Shown here: positions 33,149 to 42,439 of the stretch, in pieces | Numbering within the stretch: the first letter of the stretch is position 1 | Layout of the letters: each line of letters opens with the position of its first letter | Source of the DNA: an uncultured Clostridium sp. | Lineage (GTDB): Bacteria; Bacillota; Clostridia; Peptostreptococcales; Peptostreptococcaceae | DNA length: 64,000 nt | Direction of reading: 5' to 3' | Assembly: GCA_945871955.1 (NCBI GenBank) | Contig: CAMBXR010000005.1 | Coordinates: forward strand, 1-64,000 | The notes under the pieces: generated by a model | What the model was told of the DNA's origin: nothing | Seen by the model: only the letters and a program-made list of their open reading frames with translations | The model's database searches: none | Made by a program: the position numbers and the translations under genes

Positions 33149-35191
33149 TTACATAATTCGTTTAAACATTTTTTCTATTTCTTTTTTAGTTATTTCAACT
33201 AGTGTTGGTCTACCATGAGGACATGTAAATGGATTTTCACAAGTCTCCATTTGTGATAGAAGCTTTTTCATTTCCATTGTGTGAATTTTATCATTGGCCT
33301 TTATTGCCGCTCTACATGCCATGGATGCAAATTTATCGCCCTTTAAATCATAGCTACTAGTTAAGTCATCTATATTATCAATTATTTGAAGTATAAACTT
33401 TTCTGACTCAGGAGTTCCAAATATAGTTGGTACACCTCTTACCATAATGTGATTATTTCCAAATAACTCTACTTCAAAACCAAAATTTAAAAATAAATCT
33501 ATGTTATTTTCTACTTTTAACATATCCACATTGGATAATTCTAAAATAATTGGATCTAGTAACATTTGCATATCTATTTTATGTTTTTTGAATTTTTTCA
33601 TATATTCTTCATATAATATCTTTTCATGTGCTGCATGTTGATCCAGTAAATACATAGACTCATTTTTTTCTAGCACTATATAAGTATTAAATATACTTCC
33701 CACAACTCTAAAGTCTGTAATAGAAAATCTATTTTCACTTTTTGTATTATTTTCTTCAAGTATATACTTATTCGTATCTTGTAATTTATCAACTTTATTA
33801 ATTTTATTCAAGTCATCAAGTTCATCAAAAGTAAAAGATTTACTAACATCAATTACACCATCAATAAAAAATTCGCCCTTTTTATTATCCAGTGGTTTAA
33901 TTTTAATTTCATCATGAATATAATCAGTTTTATCATTTATTTCTTCTTTAATAGGTATATCTTGATTATCATGTGAATTTGATTTTTCTTTACTAGCATT
34001 AGTTTCTTCTTTATTCTTATTTAATGCTTCTGATAAAGACATAAATGAGTTTATACTGCTTAAATCATTTTCTTTAGGCGTAGCCTCATTTAGATTTTCT
34101 ATAATAGTATTTTTTGAAACTTCTTCTTTTTCTAAATAAGCTTCTCTACTTTCATTTATTTTATATTTGTCATCGTAACTTTCATACTTTCCTATAAGAG
34201 CAGTATTTAATAACTTTCTTTTTAGTAAATCTCTAATTTCTATATATAAATCTTTATCATTTTCAAATTTAATTTCCATTTTTGTAGGATGTATATTCAC
34301 ATCAATTTTAGCTGGATTTATATCTATATTTAAAAAACATATTCCATGTTTATTTATAGGAATAATACCTTTATATGATTCACTTATAGCATCCAATATA
34401 ATTTTACTTTTTACAAATCTATTATTTATATAAATATGTTGTAAATTTTTATTTGATCGATAGATATTATTATTTCCTATATATCCTGAAATACTACAGA
34501 ATTTACCTTCTTCATTAATTTTAATTAAGTTTTCTACTATTTCTTTTCCATAAATACTTCTAATAGCAGAAAGAAGCTTGCCATCTCCAGGAGTATTTAG
34601 CATCATCTTTCCATTATTTATATATTTAAACTGTATATTAGTATTACCTATGGCTAATTTATTAATTAAATCACTTATATTTATAGTTTCAGCATGAGTA
34701 GACTTTAAGAACTTTTGTCTAGCTGGAGTATTAAAAAATAAATCTTTAATTATGATTGTAGTTCCATTTTTTGTACCTACAGGCTCTTTTAAGATTTCTT
34801 TTCCACCTTCTAATACAACCTTAGTTCCTAAAGGTTCATCCTTAGTCTTTGTAATCATTTCTAAACGCGATACAGAAGATATGGAAGCTAGGGCTTCACC
34901 TCTAAAACCTAGTGAATATAAATCATATAAATCATCTATCTTTTTTATTTTACTAGTAGCATGTCTTAAAAATGATTTATCTACTTCACTAGATAAAATT
35001 CCATCTCCATTATCAGTAATTCTTATTTGTTTTTTACCTCCATCTACTATATCTATAACGATTTGTGTAGAATTAGCATCTATAGAGTTTTCAATTAATT
35101 CTTTAGTAACAGAAGAAGGTCTTTCGACTACTTCTCCTGCTGCTATTTTATTTATAGTTAAATCATCTAATATATTTATTCTCTTTGACAT
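33149..35191 (-). CDS. mutL: DNA mismatch repair protein MutL
   Basis: A 680-residue MutL with an N-terminal GHKL ATPase (IAAGEVVERPSSVTKELIENS, ITDNGDGI, HATSKI, GFRGEALASISSV) and a C-terminal endonuclease/dimerisation domain (about 490-680). The endonuclease motif DQHAAHEKILYE (DQHAx2Ex4E), ACRAAIKAND and CPHGRP are all kept. This MutL should therefore nick DNA itself, as in species without MutH. The linker (about 345-480) is long, acidic and Asn/Lys-rich. The start follows GGAGGTATAAT. It lies 63 bases after mutS. Confidence 0.97.
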   Translation of the reverse strand: MSKRINILDDLTINKIAAGEVVERPSSVTKELIENSIDANSTQIVIDIVDGGKKQIRITDNGDGILSSEVDKSFLRHATSKIKKIDDLYDLYSLGFRGEALASISSVSRLEMITKTKDEPLGTKVVLEGGKEILKEPVGTKNGTTIIIKDLFFNTPARQKFLKSTHAETINISDLINKLAIGNTNIQFKYINNGKMMLNTPGDGKLLSAIRSIYGKEIVENLIKINEEGKFCSISGYIGNNNIYRSNKNLQHIYINNRFVKSKIILDAISESYKGIIPINKHGICFLNIDINPAKIDVNIHPTKMEIKFENDKDLYIEIRDLLKRKLLNTALIGKYESYDDKYKINESREAYLEKEEVSKNTIIENLNEATPKENDLSSINSFMSLSEALNKNKEETNASKEKSNSHDNQDIPIKEEINDKTDYIHDEIKIKPLDNKKGEFFIDGVIDVSKSFTFDELDDLNKINKVDKLQDTNKYILEENNTKSENRFSITDFRVVGSIFNTYIVLEKNESMYLLDQHAAHEKILYEEYMKKFKKHKIDMQMLLDPIILELSNVDMLKVENNIDLFLNFGFEVELFGNNHIMVRGVPTIFGTPESEKFILQIIDNIDDLTSSYDLKGDKFASMACRAAIKANDKIHTMEMKKLLSQMETCENPFTCPHGRPTLVEITKKEIEKMFKRIM

Positions 35192-35254
35192 ATTATACCT
35201 CCAAAATTAGTTTTATAGGTAAATGTAAATTTTTTATTTTAACAAATATATAAT

Positions 35255-38098
35255 TTATTTATTTTTAACTTTTTTTTGAAGGTTGAAAAGTGCATTCATG
35301 GCATCTAGTGGAGTCATACTTAATATATCTAGATTTTTTATTTCATCAAGTATGTTGTTGTCTTCTACTATATCAAAAGTCATTTGATCCATACTCACTG
35401 CCACTTCTTCATTTAATTTATTATTTAAGCTTTCTGTTTTTAATTTTTCATATTCATCATGAAGTTTTTCGTAATCTTTTTTAATCTTTTTATAAGATTT
35501 ATTTAAGTTTTCTTGTTCTAACTTCAATGATTCATACTCATTTTTCAGATTGCTTTCTTCAAGCCTTTTCATTTCAGTTTCTAATTCATCTATTGAATTT
35601 AAGTCGCGCGAACAAGTGTTCTTTTCTTTGAAATCATCACTTTCTTTATTAGCTAGACCATTTATGGCGTAGCCATTGTAAATATGATTTTTTTCTAAAT
35701 CCTTTAAAATTTCTGAAGATCTACTAATAACTTCGTCAGGAAGCTTAGCTAGTTTTGCAACATATATACCATAACTTTTATCAGCTGCTTGATCTATTAT
35801 TTTTCTAAGGAAGATTATATTTTCTCCATCGTCCTTAACTGCTATGGAATAGTTTTTAACTTCTTTAAATTCATTTTCCAGTTCAGTTAGCTCATGATAG
35901 TGTGTAGCAAATAAAGTTTTACATTTAATATGCTTTTCAATATATTCAACTATAGACCAAGCTAAACTTATACCATCATAAGTAGATGTACCTCTGCCTA
36001 TTTCATCTAATATAACTAAACTTTTATCTGTGGCATTTTTTAATATATGAGAAACTTCACTCATTTCCACCATAAATGTTGATTGTCCTTGAGATAAGTC
36101 ATCACTAGCCCCAACTCTTGTAAAGATTCTATCGCATATTGGTATATTAGCATATTCTGCTGGTACAAATGATCCCATATGAGCCATTAAACATATTATG
36201 GCTGTTTGTCTCATATAAGTAGATTTACCTGCCATATTTGGACCTGTGATAATATTAATTATATTTTCACCACTATTTAAATAAGTATCATTTGGAACAA
36301 AGTTTTCCTCTCCAACTATATTTTCTATAACTGGATGACGTCCATTTTTTATATCAAGCTTATTATCTGTATTTATATTTGGCTTAACATAATTATTTAT
36401 ATGGGCAACTGTGGCAAAAGAAGTAAATACGTCTATATTAGCTATAATTCTAGCCACATTTTGTATTCTATCTATATTGTTATATATAGTTTGTCTTATA
36501 TTTACAAATATTTCGTACTCTAATGCTTTTATTTTCTCTTCTGCATGAAGTATTTTATCTTCGATGTCTTTTAATTCTTCTGTTATAAATCTTTCTGCAT
36601 TACTTAAAGTTTGCTTTCTTATATATCCTTCTAAATCTAAATTAGCAAGATTTGCCTTAGTTATTTCTATATAATAACCGAACACTTTATTAAATCCTAT
36701 TTTTAAAGATTTAACTCCTGTTTTTTCTCTCTCACGATTTTCTATTTCTTTTATCATGAAAGCCCCATTTTTAGAAATATTTCTAAGTTCACTTAATTCT
36801 TCATTATATGAAGATTTTATTATATTACCCTCTTTTATAGTGATACTTGGCTCTTCCATAATAGCATTATTTATTAGCTCATATATATCACTTAAATCTT
36901 CCATCATATCTATATATTTTTTTATAGTAGTTCCATCACAAGAATTTATTCTGTCTCTTAAAAGCGGAAGCTTTTCTATGGAATTTCTTAAATGAATCAT
37001 TTCCTTTGGAGTTACTTTTTCAAAGGCAATTTTTCCACAAATTCTTTCTATGTCGTAGACATTTTTAAGTATATCTATTAAATCTTCTCTTAAAGAGAAA
37101 TCATTTTTTATTTCTTCTATAACATCAAGTCTTTCATCTATTTTCTTTTTATTAACCAAAGGTTCTTCCACATATTTACGAAGAAGTCTTCCTCCCATGG
37201 CCGTAGATGTTTTATCTAATACATGAAGTAGGGATCCTTTCTTTTTAGAACCTCTAATAGTTTGAGTAAGTTCAAGATTTATTCTAGTAAACATATCAAG
37301 AACCATATATTCCATTGGATTATATATATTTACTAAGTTAATATTAGATGTAATTTGCTTTTGTGTATTATATATATAGTTAAGAAGTATACATAAACTA
37401 GTTTTAATTAGATTATTTTCATCAAACTTCAAGCTATTTAAGTATTCTTCAGAGAAATACTCACTTAATATATTAGTATCTAAATAATTTTCATCAAATT
37501 TTTCATTTATATATATATTTCCAAGGGTTGCTATATTTTTTAAGTTTTCTTTGAAGCTTATTTCATTTAAGATAATCTCCGAAGGACTAACTTTTGCTAT
37601 TTCTTCTATAACCCTATCTTTATCTATATAAGTAGCATTAGCTTCACCTGTACTTATATCCACATAAGAAAGACCTATTTTATCATTAACTTTATATAAT
37701 GACATAAGGTAGTTATTCTTTTTATTTTCTAGTAAATTTCCTTCTAAAACAGTACCTGGTGTTACTACTCTTATAACTTCTCTTTTTACTATTCCTTTTG
37801 TACTTTGTGGATCTTCCATTTGCTCACCGATGGCAACTTTATATCCAGCTTCTACTAATTTTGATATATATGAAGCAGCGGCATGAAATGGTATCCCACA
37901 CATAGGTGCTCTCTCTTCCAGTCCGCAAGATTTTCCTGTTAATGCTATTTCAAGTACCTTTGAAGCTACTATGGCATCTTCAAAGAACATTTCATAAAAA
38001 TCCCCTAATCTGAAAAATAATATGCAATCAGGATATTTATCCTTACATTCAAAGTATTGTTTCATCATAGGAGTAAGCTTTTGTCTATCAATCTCCAT
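35255..38098 (-). CDS. mutS: DNA mismatch recognition protein MutS
   Basis: A 947-residue MutS. The mismatch-reading GDFYEMF is near residue 35, the connector and lever domains follow, and the ATPase has Walker A GPNMAGKSTYMRQ, STFMVEMSE, VILDEIGRGTSTYDG and ATHYHELTELE. The C-terminal part includes a long coiled coil (about 845-905) before a final helical unit, so it is somewhat longer than the usual 850-900 residues. The start follows AAGGAGGTAGAC. It is the first gene of the mutS-mutL-miaA series. A near-perfect SOS box lies inside its 3' portion at 35610-35621. Confidence 0.98.
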   Translation of the reverse strand: MEIDRQKLTPMMKQYFECKDKYPDCILFFRLGDFYEMFFEDAIVASKVLEIALTGKSCGLEERAPMCGIPFHAAASYISKLVEAGYKVAIGEQMEDPQSTKGIVKREVIRVVTPGTVLEGNLLENKKNNYLMSLYKVNDKIGLSYVDISTGEANATYIDKDRVIEEIAKVSPSEIILNEISFKENLKNIATLGNIYINEKFDENYLDTNILSEYFSEEYLNSLKFDENNLIKTSLCILLNYIYNTQKQITSNINLVNIYNPMEYMVLDMFTRINLELTQTIRGSKKKGSLLHVLDKTSTAMGGRLLRKYVEEPLVNKKKIDERLDVIEEIKNDFSLREDLIDILKNVYDIERICGKIAFEKVTPKEMIHLRNSIEKLPLLRDRINSCDGTTIKKYIDMMEDLSDIYELINNAIMEEPSITIKEGNIIKSSYNEELSELRNISKNGAFMIKEIENREREKTGVKSLKIGFNKVFGYYIEITKANLANLDLEGYIRKQTLSNAERFITEELKDIEDKILHAEEKIKALEYEIFVNIRQTIYNNIDRIQNVARIIANIDVFTSFATVAHINNYVKPNINTDNKLDIKNGRHPVIENIVGEENFVPNDTYLNSGENIINIITGPNMAGKSTYMRQTAIICLMAHMGSFVPAEYANIPICDRIFTRVGASDDLSQGQSTFMVEMSEVSHILKNATDKSLVILDEIGRGTSTYDGISLAWSIVEYIEKHIKCKTLFATHYHELTELENEFKEVKNYSIAVKDDGENIIFLRKIIDQAADKSYGIYVAKLAKLPDEVISRSSEILKDLEKNHIYNGYAINGLANKESDDFKEKNTCSRDLNSIDELETEMKRLEESNLKNEYESLKLEQENLNKSYKKIKKDYEKLHDEYEKLKTESLNNKLNEEVAVSMDQMTFDIVEDNNILDEIKNLDILSMTPLDAMNALFNLQKKVKNK
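35610..35621. promoter_or_regulatory. SOS box inside mutS
   Basis: GAACAAGTGTTC, preceded by C. This fits the Bacillus-type consensus CGAACRNRYGTTYC except for the last base. It lies about 420 bp upstream of the mutL start on the same strand, within mutS codons for NTCSRD. It could repress read-through or an internal promoter for mutL, or be chance. Confidence 0.45.
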
Positions 38099-38187
38099 CT
38101 GTCTACCTCCTTGTCTTTAGTTATTATATCATATAACACAATTTATATGTTAAACTATAAATTTAACTTTATTTTATCAAAAAATAA

Positions 38188-38225
38188 ATAATAGCTATTT
38201 ATGATTATTTATAAATAGCTATTTT
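38188..38225 (-). terminator. Terminator of the 32-residue membrane peptide gene
   Basis: AATAGCTATTTAT / ATAAATAGCTATT with an eight-base loop, flanked by A and T runs. Confidence 0.75.
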
Positions 38226-38297
38226 AGTGATGATATGATAAACACCCATACAATTCCAATCATACACTCTATGAAAATTTATTTTTAAATACTAAGT

Positions 38298-38396
38298 CTA
38301 TCTATTATTTTTCAAAATTACTCTTAAAGATAATCCTGCTGCACCTACTATGATTGTAAAAGCTGTTCCCATAAATACCCAAGCTACACCAGTCAT
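38298..38396 (-). CDS. 32-residue single-helix membrane peptide
   Basis: A short gene found by reading the intergenic region between the LarA-like gene and mutS. It has ATG at 38396, a strong site AAAAAGGAGTGG about six bases upstream, and TAG at 38298. The peptide starts MTGVAWVFMGTAFTIIVGAA and ends RVILKNNR: one membrane helix with a basic tail. A terminator follows at 38188. The layout is like that of the tiny accessory subunits of bacterial symporters, but no transporter gene is adjacent, so the role is unknown. Confidence 0.65.
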   Translation of the reverse strand: MTGVAWVFMGTAFTIIVGAAGLSLRVILKNNR

Positions 38397-38510
38397 ATTA
38401 TCCACTCCTTTTTATTTTATAATACTATAAAAGTGGATTAATATTTCATATATTAACAGTACTTTAACAGATTTTACAACAAATTAACAACTTAATACTT
38501 TTTTAACATT

Positions 38511-39782
38511 TTATAATATTAAATTACCTTCTTTGTCAAATTTTATTTCCATAAAATCACCATCAGCTTCCACCATATTAGAATTATATACATGGTTGTA
38601 TGCTTCCTTGCTCATATATATTTCTTTTAAATTCTTTGTATTTTCTATTATTACTAGTTTAATACTTTCATAATCTAAAATACCGCAGGTTTTAGCGCAA
38701 GCTTTAAAAACATATTTATCATTGTCTAAAACCATGGGAAGTTTAATACTATTGGGCTCTGTAGATGTTATAGCATTTAAATATGTACTTTCAAATTCAA
38801 TTTCATTGTAAAATTTTTTAGTTATAAAGTCTGCCAGTCCCATTCCATTAGCATTGCCATTTGAAAATTTATTAAGATTTAATACTCCTATTTTTGTAAT
38901 ATTAGGTCCACCAGAAGCTGCTTTAGTATGATATCTACCAATAATATTAGTATCCATACCAGTACCACTTATGTTCTTACCAATTTCCCTTACTATTAAC
39001 ACGTCTATATCACTTAAGTATAATTTTCCCATTAATTCCTTTGATTTTTCCAACAACATTGGTTCTTTTGTAAGAATTTCATCTTTATCTAAAATATATA
39101 TCTCTGATACATCATCATAGGCATTTTCTATTGTTGATACACCAAATAATATATTTAACTTTTCTATTGAAACCTTTGCTGACTGTTCAATATTTTCTGC
39201 CATTTTTTCAAATCTAAGCGAATGGGTAACATCAGCACCTTTTCTTTTACCAAGACCTATGGAGAGCATTTTTACTAAACCACTTTCATATTTTCCTCTA
39301 AAAGATGTATGACTTTTTATTCTGTTAATTAGTATTATACCATGGGCATTATAAGCATATTTATCAATATATACAGGTAAATTTTTAATAGTTCTTCCTA
39401 TTTCAATTACTTCCATAGATGATTTTATTTCACATCCCATACTTTCTTCTGTAATTCCCAGTTTTTCAAGAATGTGTTTTTGTCCTTTTGCATCACCACC
39501 ACCATGGCTACCCATTGCTGGAACAATAAAAGGAATACCTCCTTCTTCTTTTACAAAATCAACTATAGTTTTCGTTATTATTTGATAATTGCTAATTCCC
39601 CTACTACCACCTGTTATGGCAACTGTTTTTCCTTTTTCAATTTTGTTTTTAAAGTTCCCTTCTTCTAATAATCTTTTAATTTCTATTTGCACATTTTCTA
39701 TTTTTTCTTCATTAAATTTCTGTTTAACTTTTATTATTTTAGGAAGTTTTATGTCTTCTAATATACTGTTGATTTTATTCAT
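38511..39782 (-). CDS. LarA-like / lactate racemase-domain protein
   Basis: A 423-residue protein related to the nickel-pincer lactate racemase LarA (DUF2088 domain). Recognisable blocks are VAITGGSRGISNYQ (about 52-65), FIVPAMGSHGGGDAKGQ, ILINRIKSHTSFRGKYESG, LVKMLSIGLGKRKGADVTH, and RYHTKAASGGPNI. The His and Lys residues in SHTSF...GLGKRKGADVTH lie where LarA binds its cofactor. No larB, larC or larE cofactor genes are nearby, so Ni-pincer use is not shown. The reaction may be racemisation or epimerisation of a hydroxy acid. It is monocistronic. Confidence 0.75.
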   Translation of the reverse strand: MNKINSILEDIKLPKIIKVKQKFNEEKIENVQIEIKRLLEEGNFKNKIEKGKTVAITGGSRGISNYQIITKTIVDFVKEEGGIPFIVPAMGSHGGGDAKGQKHILEKLGITEESMGCEIKSSMEVIEIGRTIKNLPVYIDKYAYNAHGIILINRIKSHTSFRGKYESGLVKMLSIGLGKRKGADVTHSLRFEKMAENIEQSAKVSIEKLNILFGVSTIENAYDDVSEIYILDKDEILTKEPMLLEKSKELMGKLYLSDIDVLIVREIGKNISGTGMDTNIIGRYHTKAASGGPNITKIGVLNLNKFSNGNANGMGLADFITKKFYNEIEFESTYLNAITSTEPNSIKLPMVLDNDKYVFKACAKTCGILDYESIKLVIIENTKNLKEIYMSKEAYNHVYNSNMVEADGDFMEIKFDKEGNLIL

Positions 39783-39919
39783 TATATCAACCCCTTATAT
39801 AACCTTATATTTATACTTTAGTATAGCATAAAATATTTTTATAATTTTTTATTGTAATAATGTTATTATAATAATATACAATATTAACTACTAAGTATTT
39901 CATATAAGGAGGTATTATT

Positions 39920-40528
39920 TTGAAAGATATAATAAATAAATTTAGTAATTATCATCCCTATATAAATGGTTATAAATCAATGAAACGAGCTTCCGTTTTA
40001 ATACCTTTAGTAAAAGAAAATGATGAATATTTCATATTATTTGAGCTAAGATCTAAAAATATGAGACATCAACCTGGTGAGATTTCATTTCCCGGAGGGA
40101 AAATAGAAGAGAATGAAACTCCAAAGGAAGCTTGTATAAGAGAAACTTGCGAAGAAATAGGTGTAAATGAAGCTGATATAAATATTATTTCTCCTTTGGA
40201 TGTTTATATATCCCATGCAAATTTAATTATCCATCCTTATGTTGGCATAATTAAAAATATAAAAAATTTAAATATAAATAAATCTGAAGTAGATCATACA
40301 TTTTTAGTTCCAATAAGTTATCTATTAGATTATGATGTTACTTGTTATACCAATGATGTAAAAGTTATACCCGTTGAAGATTTTCCCTATGATAAAATCC
40401 CTAATAAAGAAAATTATAAGTTCGCTGAAGGTCAATACCCTGTATTCTTTTATGAATATAAGGATTATGTGATTTGGGGAATAACCGCCAAGATATTAGA
40501 AAATTTTCTAGAATTTTTAAAAAGCTAA
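39920..40528 (+). CDS. Nudix hydrolase, CoA pyrophosphatase-like (NudL)
   Basis: A 202-residue Nudix enzyme. The Nudix box GKIEENETPKEACIRETCEEIG is complete, although split here into two parts for reading (GKIEENETPKEA, then CIRETCEEIG). Just before it, MRHQPGEISFPGG is the signature of the NudL/PCD1 branch, which cleaves CoA and its derivatives. The start is TTG, fixed by AAGGAGG eight bases upstream. The gene is alone and ends at a bidirectional terminator. Confidence 0.88.
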   Translation: MKDIINKFSNYHPYINGYKSMKRASVLIPLVKENDEYFILFELRSKNMRHQPGEISFPGGKIEENETPKEACIRETCEEIGVNEADINIISPLDVYISHANLIIHPYVGIIKNIKNLNINKSEVDHTFLVPISYLLDYDVTCYTNDVKVIPVEDFPYDKIPNKENYKFAEGQYPVFFYEYKDYVIWGITAKILENFLEFLKS

Positions 40529-40567
40529 AAATAAAGTTAGTTAAGTTAGCTTAACTAACTTTATTTT
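40528..40567. terminator. Bidirectional terminator between the Nudix and VanZ-carboxypeptidase genes
   Basis: AAAATAAAGTTAGTTAAG and its complement around a four-base loop. It overlaps the stop codon of the minus-strand gene. Confidence 0.9.
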
Positions 40568-42015
40568 ATACATTGATAAAGATATAAGCTATCTAGCCAT
40601 CTTCCTTCATCACTTGATCCCATAACAACACAAATATATGTTTTATTATCAATATCTGCTGCTGAAACTACACATTTGCCTGCGCTAGATGAACTCCCTG
40701 TTTTAAGTCCCTTTATATTTGAATAATAATATTCACTATAGGGATTTATAAGTTCATTTGTATTTTCATAAGTGACTTTACTACCATCTATAAATTCATC
40801 ATTTACCTGATATTGACATACTATATCGCTTAATATTTTTGATTTCATAAAATATTTTGCTATGCAAGCCAAATCGCTAGCTGTAGTATATTGTCCCTTT
40901 TTATCATATCCATCTGGTCTTAAGAAATTTGAATTATTAGCTCCTATACTTTTAGCTTTTTCATTAATAGCTTTTATAAATATGGCGATAGCTTCTTCTG
41001 TACTCACTTTTTTATTTGATATTTTTTCTCCTGTATATTTAGCTAAAACATAAGCTGAATCATTTCCCGAAGGGAGCAATAGCCCATCTAATAATTGTTT
41101 TACGGTAAGGATATTTCCTTTTTTAAGACCGGCTTTTGATGCATCATAACATACATATTTTATTTCATCTCCCACAATTACTTTTTCATCAATATTGCAA
41201 TAATCCAACACCGTAATAGCTGTAATCATTTTTGTAGTGCTGGCTGGGGCAATCTTCTTATCACTATCTTTATCGTAGATAACATTGTTATTATCAGCAT
41301 TGATTAAGTAAGCATTAGAAGCTTGAATTTTATTATTATAAAAGTTTAAGTTTTCAAACTTCATAATAAATCCTGTTGTAATTACAGTAATAAATACAAG
41401 AAACATTAGTCCATAAAAATAAATAATTTTTTCATCATATAACTTAGATAAATTTTTACTTTTATCTTTCTTATATTTACAAAAATAATTATTCTTATCT
41501 TTTAAAATATAGATTTTTATTTCTAAAGACAACTTATAAATAAAATATCCTATTAAAGTACCCACACCACTTAAAATTACAGAGTCAATATCACTTCCCT
41601 TATATAAAAATAACTGAAATATTTCTATAAATAAAGAAATAAATATACCTATAATCAAGCTTTTATGAACTCTTTGGAAGTTTTTACTGATAAGTGGAAG
41701 TAAAATTCCCAAAGGAATAAATATAGCTATCTCTTTTATTATACTTGTCAATCTAAATCTAAAATTATATAAAATCCTAAGTGGATTTAAGTTTAAATTA
41801 TCACTCCAATTAATAGTTGTAGAAAATCCATAAAAAGGAGATATATTTAAGGAAAATATTATACTTAAATATATAATCGTGCAAAGTAAAATAAATTTAT
41901 ATTCCTTACTTATTTTATCTTTTTTCAGTATATATCTATTAATAGTAAAATTGTAAATACTACAAATTATAATTGCAGAAATAATATATGTTATAGTAGT
42001 TTGTATAAACTGCAT
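40561..42015 (-). CDS. VanZ-like domain fused to a D-Ala-D-Ala carboxypeptidase (S11)
   Basis: A 484-residue fusion. The N-terminal half (about 1-160) is a VanZ-like membrane domain with four to five helices and the typical LNPLRILYNF, KEIAIFIPLGILLPLI and FIEIFQLFLYKGSDIDSVI segments. A further helix at about 198-216 leads to an extracellular S11 penicillin-binding-protein domain. Its motifs are SxxK in PASTTKMITAI, SGN in LLPSGNDSAYVL, and KTG in GLKTGSSSSAGKC. The enzyme would trim the terminal D-Ala of peptidoglycan stem peptides. VanZ alone is linked to teicoplanin tolerance. No van regulators or ligases are nearby, so drug resistance should not be assumed. The start follows AAAGGACAG. 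Confidence 0.92.
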   Translation of the reverse strand: MQFIQTTITYIISAIIICSIYNFTINRYILKKDKISKEYKFILLCTIIYLSIIFSLNISPFYGFSTTINWSDNLNLNPLRILYNFRFRLTSIIKEIAIFIPLGILLPLISKNFQRVHKSLIIGIFISLFIEIFQLFLYKGSDIDSVILSGVGTLIGYFIYKLSLEIKIYILKDKNNYFCKYKKDKSKNLSKLYDEKIIYFYGLMFLVFITVITTGFIMKFENLNFYNNKIQASNAYLINADNNNVIYDKDSDKKIAPASTTKMITAITVLDYCNIDEKVIVGDEIKYVCYDASKAGLKKGNILTVKQLLDGLLLPSGNDSAYVLAKYTGEKISNKKVSTEEAIAIFIKAINEKAKSIGANNSNFLRPDGYDKKGQYTTASDLACIAKYFMKSKILSDIVCQYQVNDEFIDGSKVTYENTNELINPYSEYYYSNIKGLKTGSSSSAGKCVVSAADIDNKTYICVVMGSSDEGRWLDSLYLYQCIK

Positions 42016-42403
42016 ATTCTATCTGTCCTTTCTAATATTATGACTTGATTATTTACAATTTTTTCAAAATTAAAACATTTTTGTGAAAATTTAGATTTGG
42101 CGTAGCCATCTTCAATTTATTTATCATTCCCATAGATACATTATTTTACTATAAAACTTCCATAAAGAAGCTTAAATAATATATTCTGTTTATTTTATTT
42201 AATATAAGTTTATTTCAAGGTAGTATATAATTAGTAATAAGAAAAGAATAATATCATTACATATAAAAAATGACATCAAAGATGTCACCTTATCGCTAAC
42301 GCTCTTTGGATTTTTGTCACTTTTTACTTTTCTGAACACATTGATATTACTTTAATTTATAGGTTATCCACAGTTTTTTAAGTATTATAATTTCCTTATA
42401 AGT
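42016..42403. other. Intergenic region before the VanZ fusion gene, with a DnaA box
   Basis: About 390 bp without a gene. It contains a short palindrome GACATCAAAGATGTC (about 42271-42285), a small patch with GCTAACGCTCTTTGG, and one perfect DnaA box TTATCCACA (42364-42372). A single DnaA box is not evidence of an origin. Confidence 0.45.
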
Positions 42404-42436
42404 AAAAAAGTGTAAAGATAATCTTTACACTTTTTT
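42404..42436 (-). terminator. Terminator of miaB
   Basis: AAAAAAGTGTAAAGAT / ATCTTTACACTTTTTT, nearly loopless in DNA but able to form a hairpin by opening the centre. Confidence 0.85.
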
Positions 42437-42439
42437 ATA

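Noticed and set aside
40561..42015. A vancomycin-resistance cluster
   Set aside because: Only a VanZ-like domain and an S11 carboxypeptidase are seen; no ligase, VanH, VanX or VanRS genes are nearby.
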